A stretch of 64,000 nt of DNA from an uncultured SAR86 cluster bacterium (GCA_902587545.1 CACILL010000002.1:62001-126000), one strand, 5' to 3'; shown: positions 19,374-29,258, numbered from the stretch's first letter. Program-made: numbers and translations. Notes: generated by a model not told the origin, from the sequence alone.

Positions 19374-20504
19374 ATGGAAATAGAAAGTTTATTAAAAGAC
19401 TTAATAAAAATTGAATCGATCACGCCTAAAGACGAAGGTTGTTTTGATCTTATCGAGCCGTTTTTAAAAGATTTGGGTTTTAAATGCGAACGCATTGATT
19501 ATGACAATGTCGAAAATCTCTACGCCGTGCTTGGTAATGAAGGCCCTCTGATGTGTTTCTTGGGACATACCGATGTGGTGCCAACTGGGCCAGTTGAGAA
19601 TTGGAGTCAACCACCTTTTTCCGCAGTAACCATTGATGGTCATATGTACGGTCGCGGTACCGCGGATATGAAAGGAAACATTGCCGCCTACCTTTTGGCT
19701 TTAAAAGATTTCTTAAGCACAAATCCTATCTTGAATTATCGATTGGCAGTGCTATTAACTTCCAATGAAGAAGGTGAACCTGAAGATGGCAAAATCGATG
19801 TCATCATCAAAAAATTCATGGATGATGGCGAACATATTGACTTTTGTTTGGTTGGTGAGCCCTCTTCCAATAAAAAAGTTGGCGATACCATCAGAATCGG
19901 TAGGCGCGGTTCGTTAAGCGGAACATTAAAAGTTTTAGGGAAACAAGGCCATGTTGCCTATCCTGAAAAAGTAGAAAATCCTATTTTTACCAGTGCCAAA
20001 TTAATCTCTGAACTGGAAAGCATTACTTGGGATGAAGGTAATGAACATTTTCAACCTACGTCTTTTCAAATTTCCAATATCAAATCAGGAACTGGAGCCA
20101 CTAATGTCGTGCCAGGAGTTCTAGAGATGATGTTCAATTTTAGATTTTGTTCTGAATCCAATGAAGCATACTTGAAAGAAACTTTTGAGGCTGTGCTTAA
20201 AAAGCTAAATCTCAAATATGAAGTGGAATGGGTGTTAAGCGGTCTTCCTTATCTAACTGAAAAAAAATATTTTATCGAACAGATTGTAGACTCGGTTAAA
20301 TCCATCACTGGCTATGAACCTATCATCAATAACGGAGGTGGAACTTCTGACGGACGTTTCTTGCAGGTTATGGGATCAGAAATTGTTGAACTCGGTCCAT
20401 TAAACGAAACCATTCACAAAACCGATGAGAATGTCAGCCTTCAAGACTTAGAAACGCTTAAAGGAATTTATACAAATCTCTTAGAAAGACTCAATTCGAA
20501 TTAG
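19374..20504 (+). CDS. dapE: Succinyl-diaminopimelate desuccinylase
   Basis: FLGHTDVVPTGPVENWSQPPFSA; YGRGTADMKGNIAA; LLTSNEEGE; GGGTSDGRF. Confidence 0.95.
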   Translation: MEIESLLKDLIKIESITPKDEGCFDLIEPFLKDLGFKCERIDYDNVENLYAVLGNEGPLMCFLGHTDVVPTGPVENWSQPPFSAVTIDGHMYGRGTADMKGNIAAYLLALKDFLSTNPILNYRLAVLLTSNEEGEPEDGKIDVIIKKFMDDGEHIDFCLVGEPSSNKKVGDTIRIGRRGSLSGTLKVLGKQGHVAYPEKVENPIFTSAKLISELESITWDEGNEHFQPTSFQISNIKSGTGATNVVPGVLEMMFNFRFCSESNEAYLKETFEAVLKKLNLKYEVEWVLSGLPYLTEKKYFIEQIVDSVKSITGYEPIINNGGGTSDGRFLQVMGSEIVELGPLNETIHKTDENVSLQDLETLKGIYTNLLERLNSN

Positions 20505-20510
20505 CCAAAG

Positions 20511-21320
20511 CTAAACTTCTTCAATATCTCTGAAATTTGGTTTTCTCTTTTCCAAAAAGGCTTGCACGCCTTCCTTGAAAACCGCTCCATCGCATAAAAC
20601 GCGTTGTGTATCTCTCTCGTAATCCAATTGATCGGATAAAGATACTTGTAGAGCATTATCGTGAGCTTTGACGATCGCTTTCAAGCCTGTAATGGCTCCA
20701 TCTGCCATTCGACCAGCTAACTTACATGCTTCATCCAATAAGTCTTTTTCGGGAAAAACCTTCCAAATCAATCCCCAAGCTTCTGCTTGAGAGGCGCTGA
20801 TATCCTCTCCTAATAAAGCCATGCCATTAGCTTTAGCTCGACCCAAAAGATTAGGCACCAACCAGGAGGCTCCTACATCGGAAATGATACCTAGTTGTGG
20901 GCCAAATACTAATTTAAATTTTGCTGAATCGGCAGCTAAAATTAAATCTCCACAGAGAGCCAAACCTACACCTCCTCCAGCAGCAATGCCGTTAATGGCA
21001 TTCACTACAGGTTTGGGACAATTCACAATCTTTCTAACCAAAGGGTTGAAACCTATTTCCATAGCATTTGCCGTTGATTCTCCGGGAGACCATTTGGGAT
21101 CGCTGGGCCAACCGCCGCCCGCAAGATCAGCTCCGCTACAAAATCCTCTGCCTTCTCCGGTAAGAACTATTGTTCTTATTGATTGATCTTCATAAGCTCT
21201 ATCGAATGCTTCAAGCAACTCATCAATGATTTCTTTATTAAGACTATTTAAGACTTTAGGTCTGTTTAAGGTAATCACAAAGACTCCTTTTTCTTTAATT
21301 TCAGTTTTCAATGTATTCAT
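20511..21320 (-). CDS. Enoyl-CoA hydratase/isomerase family protein
   Basis: VLTGEGRGFCSGADL; NGIAAGGGVGLALCGDLILAA. Confidence 0.9.
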   Translation of the reverse strand: MNTLKTEIKEKGVFVITLNRPKVLNSLNKEIIDELLEAFDRAYEDQSIRTIVLTGEGRGFCSGADLAGGGWPSDPKWSPGESTANAMEIGFNPLVRKIVNCPKPVVNAINGIAAGGGVGLALCGDLILAADSAKFKLVFGPQLGIISDVGASWLVPNLLGRAKANGMALLGEDISASQAEAWGLIWKVFPEKDLLDEACKLAGRMADGAITGLKAIVKAHDNALQVSLSDQLDYERDTQRVLCDGAVFKEGVQAFLEKRKPNFRDIEEV

Positions 21321-21430
21321 CTTTACCTCTATATTTATTCAAACTTTAGCACTTATGCAAAAAAGCTATATATATCTAATAATTAGAACTGAAATGTTTT
21401 ATATAACTTTAAAATATATATAGTACAACC

Positions 21431-22072
21431 ATGCTAAATACAGATAACAATAAATTTGTATCGAACGAATCAATTGGAGCTCAGCTTCATACTCCCCCTG
21501 AGAGTTTCAGTGATTCGTTCGCGCTCTTTATTACCAAAACCTTAAGATTCTTTGCAGACACCCTTTTCCGTAAAAGATACGGTCATCGTGCCGTTGTGTT
21601 AGAAACCGTTGCTGGTGTTCCTGGTATAGTCGCTGGTGTTCTTCATCACCTAAAGTCTCTCAGAAATATGGAAGATGATAATGGTATGATAAAGGAACTT
21701 CTTGAAGAAGCAGAAAATGAAAGAATGCATCTGATGACTTTCATTGAAATTGCCAAGCCTTCCAAATTTGAAAGATTTTTAATTCTTTTAGCACAAATGT
21801 TTTTTGGAATTTTTTATACCTTTCTTTATATCTTTTTCAAAAAGACTGCTCACAGAATGATTGGTTATTTCGAAGAAGAAGCAGTTATGTCTTATTCAGA
21901 ATATTTAGCTGAAATTGATAATGGAAAAATTTTAAATCGCCCTGCTCCACAAATTGCTATTGATTATTGGAATCTGGGATCAGACGCTTCACTCAGAGAT
22001 GTAGTCATTGCAGTCAGAGCTGACGAAGCGGGTCATCGTGATAAAAATCACGAATTTGCAGACCAAATTTAA
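21431..22072 (+). CDS. aox: Alternative oxidase (diiron ubiquinol oxidase)
   Basis: LET, NERMHL, FEEEAV and RADEAGHRDKNH diiron-ligand motifs. Confidence 0.93.
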   Translation: MLNTDNNKFVSNESIGAQLHTPPESFSDSFALFITKTLRFFADTLFRKRYGHRAVVLETVAGVPGIVAGVLHHLKSLRNMEDDNGMIKELLEEAENERMHLMTFIEIAKPSKFERFLILLAQMFFGIFYTFLYIFFKKTAHRMIGYFEEEAVMSYSEYLAEIDNGKILNRPAPQIAIDYWNLGSDASLRDVVIAVRADEAGHRDKNHEFADQI

Positions 22073-22082
22073 TTTTAAATCG

Positions 22083-22158
22083 TGGAGCGAGTAACGGGGT
22101 TCGAACCCGTGGCCTCGACCTTGGCAAGGTCGCGCTCTACCAGCTGAGCTATACTCGC
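22083..22158 (-). tRNA. tRNA-Gly(GCC)
   Basis: GCGAGTATAGCTCAGCTGGTAGAGCGCGACCTTGCCAAGGTCGAGGCCACGGGTTCGAACCCCGTTACTCGCTCCA; CCA encoded. Confidence 0.97.
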
Positions 22159-22251
22159 AAGAAATTCAATTTACTCTGAGATATAAGTTATTTCAAGTTT
22201 GATGGAATTTTTTTTGAAGAAAATTTTTACTCTAGATGTTAGATTAATTTT

Positions 22252-22989
22252 ATGACGGATCTTGAAGAATTTAAAAAGCTTGTAGAGTGCTCTTCCTATC
22301 CAGTATTTTTTACAGGTGCTGGCATAAGTACCGACTCTGGAATTCCTGATTTCAGAGGGCCGAATGGTTTCTGGAAAAAAAATACACCCATTTATTATCA
22401 AGATTTTATGTCATCTAATGATATGAGAAAAAAATATTGGGAACAAAGTGTGAATTTCAAAAGTAATTTCTCAACATTCAAACCGAATAAAGGTCACGAA
22501 GCAATTGCTAACATTATTAATTCAAAAGAAAACGGACATTGTGTCACTCAGAATGTAGATAATTTACATCAAGCAGCAGGTCTTGCAGATGATCAGGTTA
22601 CAGAAATACATGGCAATGCTACTTATGCGGTATGCCTAAACTGTCAAAAAAAATTTGAGCTTGAGCCCATTCATCAGGCATTCAAAGAAAATCAAGAGCC
22701 TCCCAACTGTCAAGATTGCAAAGGTTTTATAAAAACGGCAACCATATCTTTTGGTCAGCCCATGCCAGAGAAGGAAATGATGCGTGCTCAAAATGAAGCG
22801 GCCAATTGCGATCTAATGGTCGCAGTAGGTTCATCACTTGTAGTTTTTCCAGCTGCAACGATTCCTTTGCTCGGCAAACAAAGCGGTGCCAAGTTTGTCA
22901 TTTTAAATAATGAGCCTACCGAAATGGATCAGTTTGCAGATTTAGTCATCAATGCCAGCATCAGTGAAACCTTTGATGCCATTCTCTAA
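22252..22989 (+). CDS. NAD-dependent protein deacetylase (sirtuin)
   Basis: FTGAGISTDSGIPDFRG; TQNVDNLHQAAG; IHGNATYAVCLNC; Zn CxxC pairs. Confidence 0.95.
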   Translation: MTDLEEFKKLVECSSYPVFFTGAGISTDSGIPDFRGPNGFWKKNTPIYYQDFMSSNDMRKKYWEQSVNFKSNFSTFKPNKGHEAIANIINSKENGHCVTQNVDNLHQAAGLADDQVTEIHGNATYAVCLNCQKKFELEPIHQAFKENQEPPNCQDCKGFIKTATISFGQPMPEKEMMRAQNEAANCDLMVAVGSSLVVFPAATIPLLGKQSGAKFVILNNEPTEMDQFADLVINASISETFDAIL

Positions 22990-23105
22990 AGACTTTCTTT
23001 CTTATATTTTTTTTTATTTTCTTTTGACCGCTGGGGAAGAATTTTATATATTTCGTTTTGTCCCTTGTGCTCTTGGGGGAGACATGTGCAAGGGGCTCTA
23101 AAAAA

Positions 23106-23132
23106 AAACCCTAGCTTAAAAAGCTAGGGTTT
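23106..23132. terminator. Bidirectional intrinsic terminator between sirtuin and proteorhodopsin
   Basis: AAACCCTAGCTT-AAA-AAGCTAGGGTTT 12-bp stem, A-run and T-run flanks. Confidence 0.9.
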
Positions 23133-23148
23133 TTCTATTTTGTCAGTA

Positions 23149-23847
23149 TTAAGCAGTTGAAGTAGCTGAATCTGATTTAGCAGCTGCCCATATTGCTAGA
23201 CCAAATGCTGTTTTGTTGATCAAATCAGCAAGGTTATAAACAATGTTTAATGCTTCATTATTGACTCCGCCTGCAAAGTAACCAAGCGCGTAACCAACTG
23301 GGTATATAGCCCAACCTACAGTTACGATCCATTTAATTGTGTTAAATGCGCTTTGACTTGCAGAGTTTCCACTGGAGGCATTGGCTGCGGCAGTCTCACC
23401 AAGAAATATTTCATAGATGATGTATACCCAAGCAATCATTCCAACAGCAAAACCTACTGAAGGTGCCCATAGTCCAGTTTCACCCAGATAACCACCAACA
23501 AGCATTACTATTGATGCGATAAGTAAACGCCAGAATATACCTGCACTTACAACGGTAACAGCCGCAACAATTAAGTAAAACTCAATGATTTGAAGTGGTA
23601 CTGTGATTAACCAGTCAATGTATCTAAATACCGTAGGGGAAGCTCCCATGTCTGACCACATTCCTCTCATGTAAAGGTAATGCCAGAAAGCAATACCAGT
23701 TACAAGACCAGCAACGGTAAGAGAAGTTCTCCACTTGCCCGATACGTCTTGTCTTTCTACAAAGAAGAATACTGTCGACGCTAACATAATAGCAGTCGCA
23801 ATCCAGAACGAGATACCTACGTAATCATTTGTAGCTAAATAGCTCAT
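23149..23847 (-). CDS. Proteorhodopsin, Gln105 (blue-absorbing) type
   Basis: FRYIDWLITVPLQIIEFYLIVAA; AFWHYLYMRGMW; NLADLINKTAFGLAIW; ATG with GGGAGGA upstream at MSYLATNDYVG; TTG-started MGGF extension rejected. Confidence 0.97.
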   Translation of the reverse strand: MSYLATNDYVGISFWIATAIMLASTVFFFVERQDVSGKWRTSLTVAGLVTGIAFWHYLYMRGMWSDMGASPTVFRYIDWLITVPLQIIEFYLIVAAVTVVSAGIFWRLLIASIVMLVGGYLGETGLWAPSVGFAVGMIAWVYIIYEIFLGETAAANASSGNSASQSAFNTIKWIVTVGWAIYPVGYALGYFAGGVNNEALNIVYNLADLINKTAFGLAIWAAAKSDSATSTA

Positions 23848-23933
23848 AAATCCTCCCAAAAGTGATTTAATTTATAAATTAACTCTCCTAAATGAGTTAT
23901 GTCCTAGATGATATACGTAATTTTTGAAAAACT

Positions 23934-25307
23934 CTAGGTTTTAAGTTTTATCCACCGACCAGATTCAAAGCGATATGTAAAGAGAATTCCTTTAACAATA
24001 TAGTCGATAATCAAACTACCAAAAATGTATTCAATTGGAAAATTCAGCCAAACGAAAAGGCCGGCAAAAGTAAGCCTGAAGAAAATTAGGCTTATTGTAA
24101 CGATGTAGAGCGGCGATTTGGTGTCACCCGCTCCTCGCAATGCACCCCCCAAAGCAAATTCCAAAGCCATTAAGGGCTGCATAATCCCAAGGAGCCAGAC
24201 AAATAAAACCGTCAAACGAATGACCTCAGGATCATCGACAAAAAAACTGGCAATTGGACGAGAGGCTAATGCTAAAACGATCCCTAAAATTCCCATGGAA
24301 ACCATAGTCAGTCCTGCAGAACGCCACCCACTTCTTTTTGCCTCTTTAGGATTTTCTGCGCCTATGAATTGTCCGGTTAAAGTAGCTCCAGCTACAGTAA
24401 AGCCTTGACCAACCATGAAAGAGAGCATCAAAATATTTATACCGACATTGTAGGCAGCAATTGGTGCGTTTCCATACAAGGAAATAATCCAAAAATAAAG
24501 AAGAAGACCCAATTGGAATACGCCTTGCTCTAGTCCAGCTGGAGTAGATACATGAATCAATTCTCTAAACCTAGAAAAAGAAAAGCTAGCAAGTTTTGGC
24601 AAAGGAATAGTAATAATTCTAGAGACCCAAACTATAATTCCTAAAATTGCGCCGATAGCAAAAGATATGCCTCCAGCGTATGCCGCTCCAACTACTCCAA
24701 GTTCGGGAAATCCAAACCGTCCATTAACAAATCCTATCAAAAGAAAAATATTTATTACGTTTTGAATTAGACCCAAATAAAGTGGCGTCTTCACGTCCCC
24801 TGCAGCTCTAATTGCCGCGCCTTGAACAATTGAAACTCCAAAAGCCGGAGCGAATAAAATAAGTACTTTTAAATAATCTACAGCAAAATCTTTTGCCTCT
24901 GCCTCCAAGCCAAATAGACTCATTAAATCTTCCCCAGCGACCCAGATAACAAAAATGGAGATAAAGCTTAAGAAGATACTTATTAGAATTGAATCATATA
25001 AAACTTGACTTGCTTCTTGATATCTTCTTGCGCCATAAGCTCTTGCAACTAAAGCAGTGGTCCCAGTTGAAATAGCCATCATGATGGATTGAATGACAAA
25101 AAAGATTCGACCGCCTGTTCCCACAGCAGCAACCGCATCAGTGCCTAAATTTCCCACGGCTTTCAAAGCTACTACACCAACGGAAGCGTACAAAACATTA
25201 GCGAGAATTGATGGCCAAGCCAGACCCCAGACAGAAAGTGTCTCAGGACTAGATACCTTTTCGGTTGATTCTTCGTCAATATCTGTACGAGCAGTAGATT
25301 CTTGCAT
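23934..25307 (-). CDS. MATE family efflux transporter
   Basis: 457 aa, about 12 TM; VQGAAIRAAGDVKTPLYLGL and EFALGGALRGAGDTKSPLYI duplicated MATE motifs. Confidence 0.92.
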   Translation of the reverse strand: MQESTARTDIDEESTEKVSSPETLSVWGLAWPSILANVLYASVGVVALKAVGNLGTDAVAAVGTGGRIFFVIQSIMMAISTGTTALVARAYGARRYQEASQVLYDSILISIFLSFISIFVIWVAGEDLMSLFGLEAEAKDFAVDYLKVLILFAPAFGVSIVQGAAIRAAGDVKTPLYLGLIQNVINIFLLIGFVNGRFGFPELGVVGAAYAGGISFAIGAILGIIVWVSRIITIPLPKLASFSFSRFRELIHVSTPAGLEQGVFQLGLLLYFWIISLYGNAPIAAYNVGINILMLSFMVGQGFTVAGATLTGQFIGAENPKEAKRSGWRSAGLTMVSMGILGIVLALASRPIASFFVDDPEVIRLTVLFVWLLGIMQPLMALEFALGGALRGAGDTKSPLYIVTISLIFFRLTFAGLFVWLNFPIEYIFGSLIIDYIVKGILFTYRFESGRWIKLKT

Positions 25308-25335
25308 ATAAAAAAAATTATGAGATATGAGTTAT

Positions 25336-27342
25336 TTAAAAAGAATAACTAAATCCGAATCGCCATTGTATCGGAAGACCTGGAAAATATCTTTGTCCAG
25401 AAAAAGAGGAGTAATCTGCACGTTCGGCATAACGCTTATTGAATACGTTGAGAATACTGAAATTGATATCAAGCTTTGAAGTTAAATTATAAAAACCTCT
25501 AAAGTTAGTCAAATAATGTCCGGGATAGTTATATTGGTTTGCTGGGTCGGTAAAGTACTTTCCCATGTATTCTTCTTCAATTTGAAGGGTTAGCTTTTCA
25601 AGCGGAAAGATATTAAAAAATACACTGCCTTGAACTCTGGGTGCTGTATCGATCAAATTACCTTCATAAACCCCAATGGATGAAAGGGAATAATCGTAAA
25701 GATGCTCAGCGATACTCCAAGCATATTTGATCATTAGCATAGGAGTTACATCCACTGATCCAGAAATTTCAATACCTTCGTGTTTTGATTTTCCTCCAGC
25801 TACAGTTGAAGCATCACTATCTTTATAAATGTAATTATTTTTCTTGGATGAAAATAGAACAAATTTATTTAGAAAGTTATCTCCAGTTGAAAGAATCCCA
25901 AATTCTAAAGAATCTATTTTTTCAGAATCTAAGTCAGCCAAATTTTGTGCTTTTTGTAGTTTAAACAGTTCATTTATTTGAGGCGGTCTAAAACCTTTGC
26001 TGAACTGCAAAAAGAATTCGTTTGTCATTACTTTCCTAGAGAAACCAAATCTGAGCGAATTATCAGAAAAAGAAATGTCAGTATCTGCAGGTCTTGAGTA
26101 ATAACACCCGCCAAATCCGCATGCCGAACCATCGGCTCTGGTTCTGCCATCAAGCATTAGATTATCGTAATCGTAATTTAGTCTCTCAGTTCTAACATTT
26201 GAAAAAATTTTGAAATCATCATCAGTTATGAATTCATGAGACAAAAATACAGCAAATAAATTTGTGTCGACTTCAAAGTCGTAATGAAGGCCTTGAGGCC
26301 TTACCGAGTTATTAAAAGCTGAACTGGTTGTTAATTTGTTTTCCTGAAATTCTTCTAATTGAATTTCAGCCATCTCAAAATTAATTCCAAAAGAAAGTTT
26401 GTGATTAGCATAGCTTTTCACGTCCATTAAAAAATTTAGACCCGAACTGGTTTGGCTATTTTTTTCTAAAGGCTTACCAGGCAGATAGTGCTGGATGAAA
26501 TCCATCTTACTGTACCTGAGGTAAGGTCTTAACTGAAATTCAAAATTATCTTTAATTTGAGTTAAAAGTGTATTTAAGCGCAATGACTTGGAATCCCGAT
26601 AGGCTTCTGGATTGACATTCATCAATCTTAAACTTGATTTGTAAGAGTTGATATAGCCTGCCGTTTCTTGGTTGAGATTGGTTAAATTTAAATGTGTTGT
26701 AGCTTGCCAATTCTTAGTATTGTTTTTTGATTTAAAGGCTAATTTTTGTTGGTCAAAGCCACTGGAATCTCTAAATCCTTGATCTCTTTCTAAAGCAATT
26801 CCCAAGGACCAATTGGTTGCTTCCTGATACTGAAAAGATGCTTTGAAAGAATCATCATCATTTACTTCTGTCTTTAGATAGTTATTTCTATCAATTTCAA
26901 GAGATATAAAATTTATTGCCCCGTGCAAAGCATTGCCACCAAGCCTAGCACTAGATGGGCCTTTTAAAATTTCAACCTTAGAGGCTAAGTTTGTGGAAAC
27001 TTCAAAAAGATTGTTGACGTTACAAAATCCGGCAGGCCTGATTGGCAAACCATCTTCTAAAATCAAGAAAGATCCACAAGCTCCTGAGCCGGTCAATACG
27101 GGTGATCTTAAAGAAATTAAGCTTTCTTGACCCGATCCTCTACTGATCCAACTACCTGCTGAAATATTGAAAAGTTCTTTGTTGTGGGTAACGTTTAAAA
27201 ATCTAATTTCGTCGGATGAGATTGTTTCTAGAGAAGGCTCAAAGTTCCAATTTTGATTGGTAGAGACCGTAAGCTCTTCATTCGTTTCTGTAAGAAAGGA
27301 AAAACTAGAAAAGAATAACAATGCAAAGAAAGCAAAAGGCAT
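25336..27342 (-). CDS. TonB-dependent receptor
   Basis: Plug LEDGLPIRPAGF...VEILKGPSSARLGGNALHGAINFIS; C-terminal NVFNKRYAERADYSSFSGQRYFPGLPIQWRFGFSYSF. Confidence 0.92.
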   Translation of the reverse strand: MPFAFFALLFFSSFSFLTETNEELTVSTNQNWNFEPSLETISSDEIRFLNVTHNKELFNISAGSWISRGSGQESLISLRSPVLTGSGACGSFLILEDGLPIRPAGFCNVNNLFEVSTNLASKVEILKGPSSARLGGNALHGAINFISLEIDRNNYLKTEVNDDDSFKASFQYQEATNWSLGIALERDQGFRDSSGFDQQKLAFKSKNNTKNWQATTHLNLTNLNQETAGYINSYKSSLRLMNVNPEAYRDSKSLRLNTLLTQIKDNFEFQLRPYLRYSKMDFIQHYLPGKPLEKNSQTSSGLNFLMDVKSYANHKLSFGINFEMAEIQLEEFQENKLTTSSAFNNSVRPQGLHYDFEVDTNLFAVFLSHEFITDDDFKIFSNVRTERLNYDYDNLMLDGRTRADGSACGFGGCYYSRPADTDISFSDNSLRFGFSRKVMTNEFFLQFSKGFRPPQINELFKLQKAQNLADLDSEKIDSLEFGILSTGDNFLNKFVLFSSKKNNYIYKDSDASTVAGGKSKHEGIEISGSVDVTPMLMIKYAWSIAEHLYDYSLSSIGVYEGNLIDTAPRVQGSVFFNIFPLEKLTLQIEEEYMGKYFTDPANQYNYPGHYLTNFRGFYNLTSKLDINFSILNVFNKRYAERADYSSFSGQRYFPGLPIQWRFGFSYSF

Positions 27343-27353
27343 GAGAGATTATA

Positions 27354-27387
27354 TAAAAAAAGCAGGTAAGTTTCCTTACCTGCTTTT
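27354..27387 (-). terminator. Intrinsic terminator downstream of amtB
   Basis: GCAGGTAAG-GAAA-CTTACCTGC (minus), then T-tract. Confidence 0.9.
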
Positions 27388-27404
27388 AGGGGGAGGATAA
27401 TTAA

Positions 27405-28631
27405 TTAATCTTTAAATTCAGGGTAAGCTTCTACTCCAATTTCTGAAGCGTCTAATCCTGAAGTTTCTTCTTCCTCTGAAGGTCTCAAACCAAGTATTGC
27501 ATTTAGAACAAGTAATGTTCCTGCACTAGTTATGAAAGCCCAAAGAAATATTGAGATAGCTCCAATTGCTTGAGTACCAAAAGCTCCTGCACCAGAAAGT
27601 GGAGTTGCCATGATTCCCCAAATGCCTACTGTACCGTGAGCAGAAATAGCACCTACTGGATCATCTATTTTCAATACTGTGTCCAAGAAAACAACTGAGA
27701 AGTAAACAATGATTCCACCTATGAATCCAATGATGGTAGCTAGCCCACCAGATGGAGTATCAGGTGCAGCTGTGATTGCAACCAAACCTGCAATGGCACC
27801 ATTTATTGCCATTGTTACATCGGCCTTACCAGTTAAGACTTTGGCAATTAGTAAAGCCCCTATTACACCACCTGCTGCAGAAGCATTAGTGTTTAGGAAA
27901 ACCTGAGCAACGGCATTTGCATTTGCAGCATCATTTACTGCAAGTTGAGATCCACCGTTGAAACCAAACCAACCTAACCATAGGATTAGTGCACCTAAAG
28001 CTGCAATTGGAATGTTCGAACCTCTCATAACTCTAACTGACCCATCAGCTGAGTATTTTCCAGATCTAGGACCTAAGATGATTACTGCAGCTAAAGCAGC
28101 AGCAGCACCACAAAGGTGAACCACTCCAGAGCCAGCAAAATCAGTATAGCCGATAGCATCTAACCATCCGCCACCCCATTTCCAGTAACCTTGAACTGGG
28201 TAAATAAATCCTGTTAAGACGATTGCAAATAGGAAAAAAGGTATAAGTTTCATTCTTTCAGCTACAGCACCAGAGATGATTGACATTGCAGTAGCAACGA
28301 AAACAACCTGGAAGAAAAAGTCAGCTGCATCTGAATAACCTAAATCCGTATTAAAAGTTAAACCGTCTAAAGACATTCCCCATGTGCTACCTAGCATTGG
28401 GAAATATGCGTTGTAAACGCTATCGCCTGGATACATCAAAAAGAAGCCACATACCAAGTACATGACACACGCAATTGAATAAAGACCTAAGTTTTTAGTA
28501 ACAATTTCAGATACGTTCTTAGCTCTAACTAAACCAGCCTCTAGCATAGTGAAACCTGCAGCCATCCACATTACGAAAGCTCCAGAGATCAATAGATAAA
28601 AAGTATTTAAGGCATACTCTAATTCACTCAT
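27405..28631 (-). CDS. amtB: Ammonium transporter
   Basis: DFAGSGVVHLCGAAAALAA; WLGWFGFNGGSQL; AHGTVGIWGIMATPL. Confidence 0.96.
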   Translation of the reverse strand: MSELEYALNTFYLLISGAFVMWMAAGFTMLEAGLVRAKNVSEIVTKNLGLYSIACVMYLVCGFFLMYPGDSVYNAYFPMLGSTWGMSLDGLTFNTDLGYSDAADFFFQVVFVATAMSIISGAVAERMKLIPFFLFAIVLTGFIYPVQGYWKWGGGWLDAIGYTDFAGSGVVHLCGAAAALAAVIILGPRSGKYSADGSVRVMRGSNIPIAALGALILWLGWFGFNGGSQLAVNDAANANAVAQVFLNTNASAAGGVIGALLIAKVLTGKADVTMAINGAIAGLVAITAAPDTPSGGLATIIGFIGGIIVYFSVVFLDTVLKIDDPVGAISAHGTVGIWGIMATPLSGAGAFGTQAIGAISIFLWAFITSAGTLLVLNAILGLRPSEEEETSGLDASEIGVEAYPEFKD

Positions 28632-28980
28632 TTATATTCTCCTTTATAGCGTCCTCACCAGTTTCTCCTGTTCTGATTCGAACGACTTCGTTAAGTTCTG
28701 TTACAAAAATCTTGCCATCACCAATCTCGCCGGTATTTGCGACTTCTCGCACAGCTCTGATAATGTTTTCGACATCATCGTCTTTACAAGCTACTTTGAA
28801 CATCGTTTTAGGTTTTGTATCTACTTCATAACTTGCACCGCGGTATGTTTCAGAATGACCTTTCTGAGTTCCAAATCCTTGGGCAGAAACAATAGTAGCT
28901 CCACCAGTACCAATTGTAGATAAAGCTCTCTTGACCCCATCAGACCTAGAAGGCTTAACAACAATTGTTAAAAGTTTCAT
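28624..28980 (-). CDS. glnK: Nitrogen regulatory protein P-II
   Basis: T-loop ETYRGASYEVDTKPK; GEIGDGKIFVTELNEVVRIRTGETGEDAI; overlaps amtB by 8 nt. Confidence 0.95.
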   Translation of the reverse strand: MKLLTIVVKPSRSDGVKRALSTIGTGGATIVSAQGFGTQKGHSETYRGASYEVDTKPKTMFKVACKDDDVENIIRAVREVANTGEIGDGKIFVTELNEVVRIRTGETGEDAIKENINE

Positions 28981-29112
28981 ATCTTCACCTAATTAAAGAT
29001 TAATTCTGCAGATTATAGAGCGATGTAAATCAAAGTTTTTTGGTGATAAATTACAAAAAAAACCTCTTTTTGCACTAAAAGTTTTCAAAACTTGATATTT
29101 TAAAATTAAATT

Positions 29113-29129
29113 TGCACCAAGTATGGGCA
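29113..29129. promoter_or_regulatory. NtrC-like imperfect palindrome upstream of glnK
   Basis: TGCACCAAGTATGGGCA; left half matches TGCACC, right half degenerate. Confidence 0.3.
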
Positions 29130-29158
29130 GTTTGATTAAGGATTAAAGGAGTATTTTC

Positions 29159-29233
29159 TGGCGTCCCCTAGGGGGATCGAACCCCTGTTGCCGAGATGAA
29201 AACCCGGTGTCCTAACCGCTAGACGAAGGGGAC
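29159..29233 (-). tRNA. tRNA-Glu(TTC)
   Basis: GTCCCCTTCGTCTAGCGGTTAGGACACCGGGTTTTCATCTCGGCAACAGGGGTTCGATCCCCCTAGGGGACGCCA. Confidence 0.97.
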
Positions 29234-29258
29234 ACAGAAAAAAAATGATTTTATCAGA

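Noticed and set aside
19480-19722. 80-aa antisense ORF inside dapE
   Set aside because: Shadow ORF opposite a strongly recognised dapE sequence.
16102-21320. Possible specialised catabolic island (amidohydrolase, malate synthase G, enoyl-CoA hydratase)
   Set aside because: Genes are on mixed strands with dapE inserted; no mobile-element boundaries seen.
23064-23096. Second hairpin (CCCTTG...CAAGGG) between sirtuin and proteorhodopsin
   Set aside because: Only a 6-bp stem with a 21-nt loop; adjacent 12-bp terminator explains the region.
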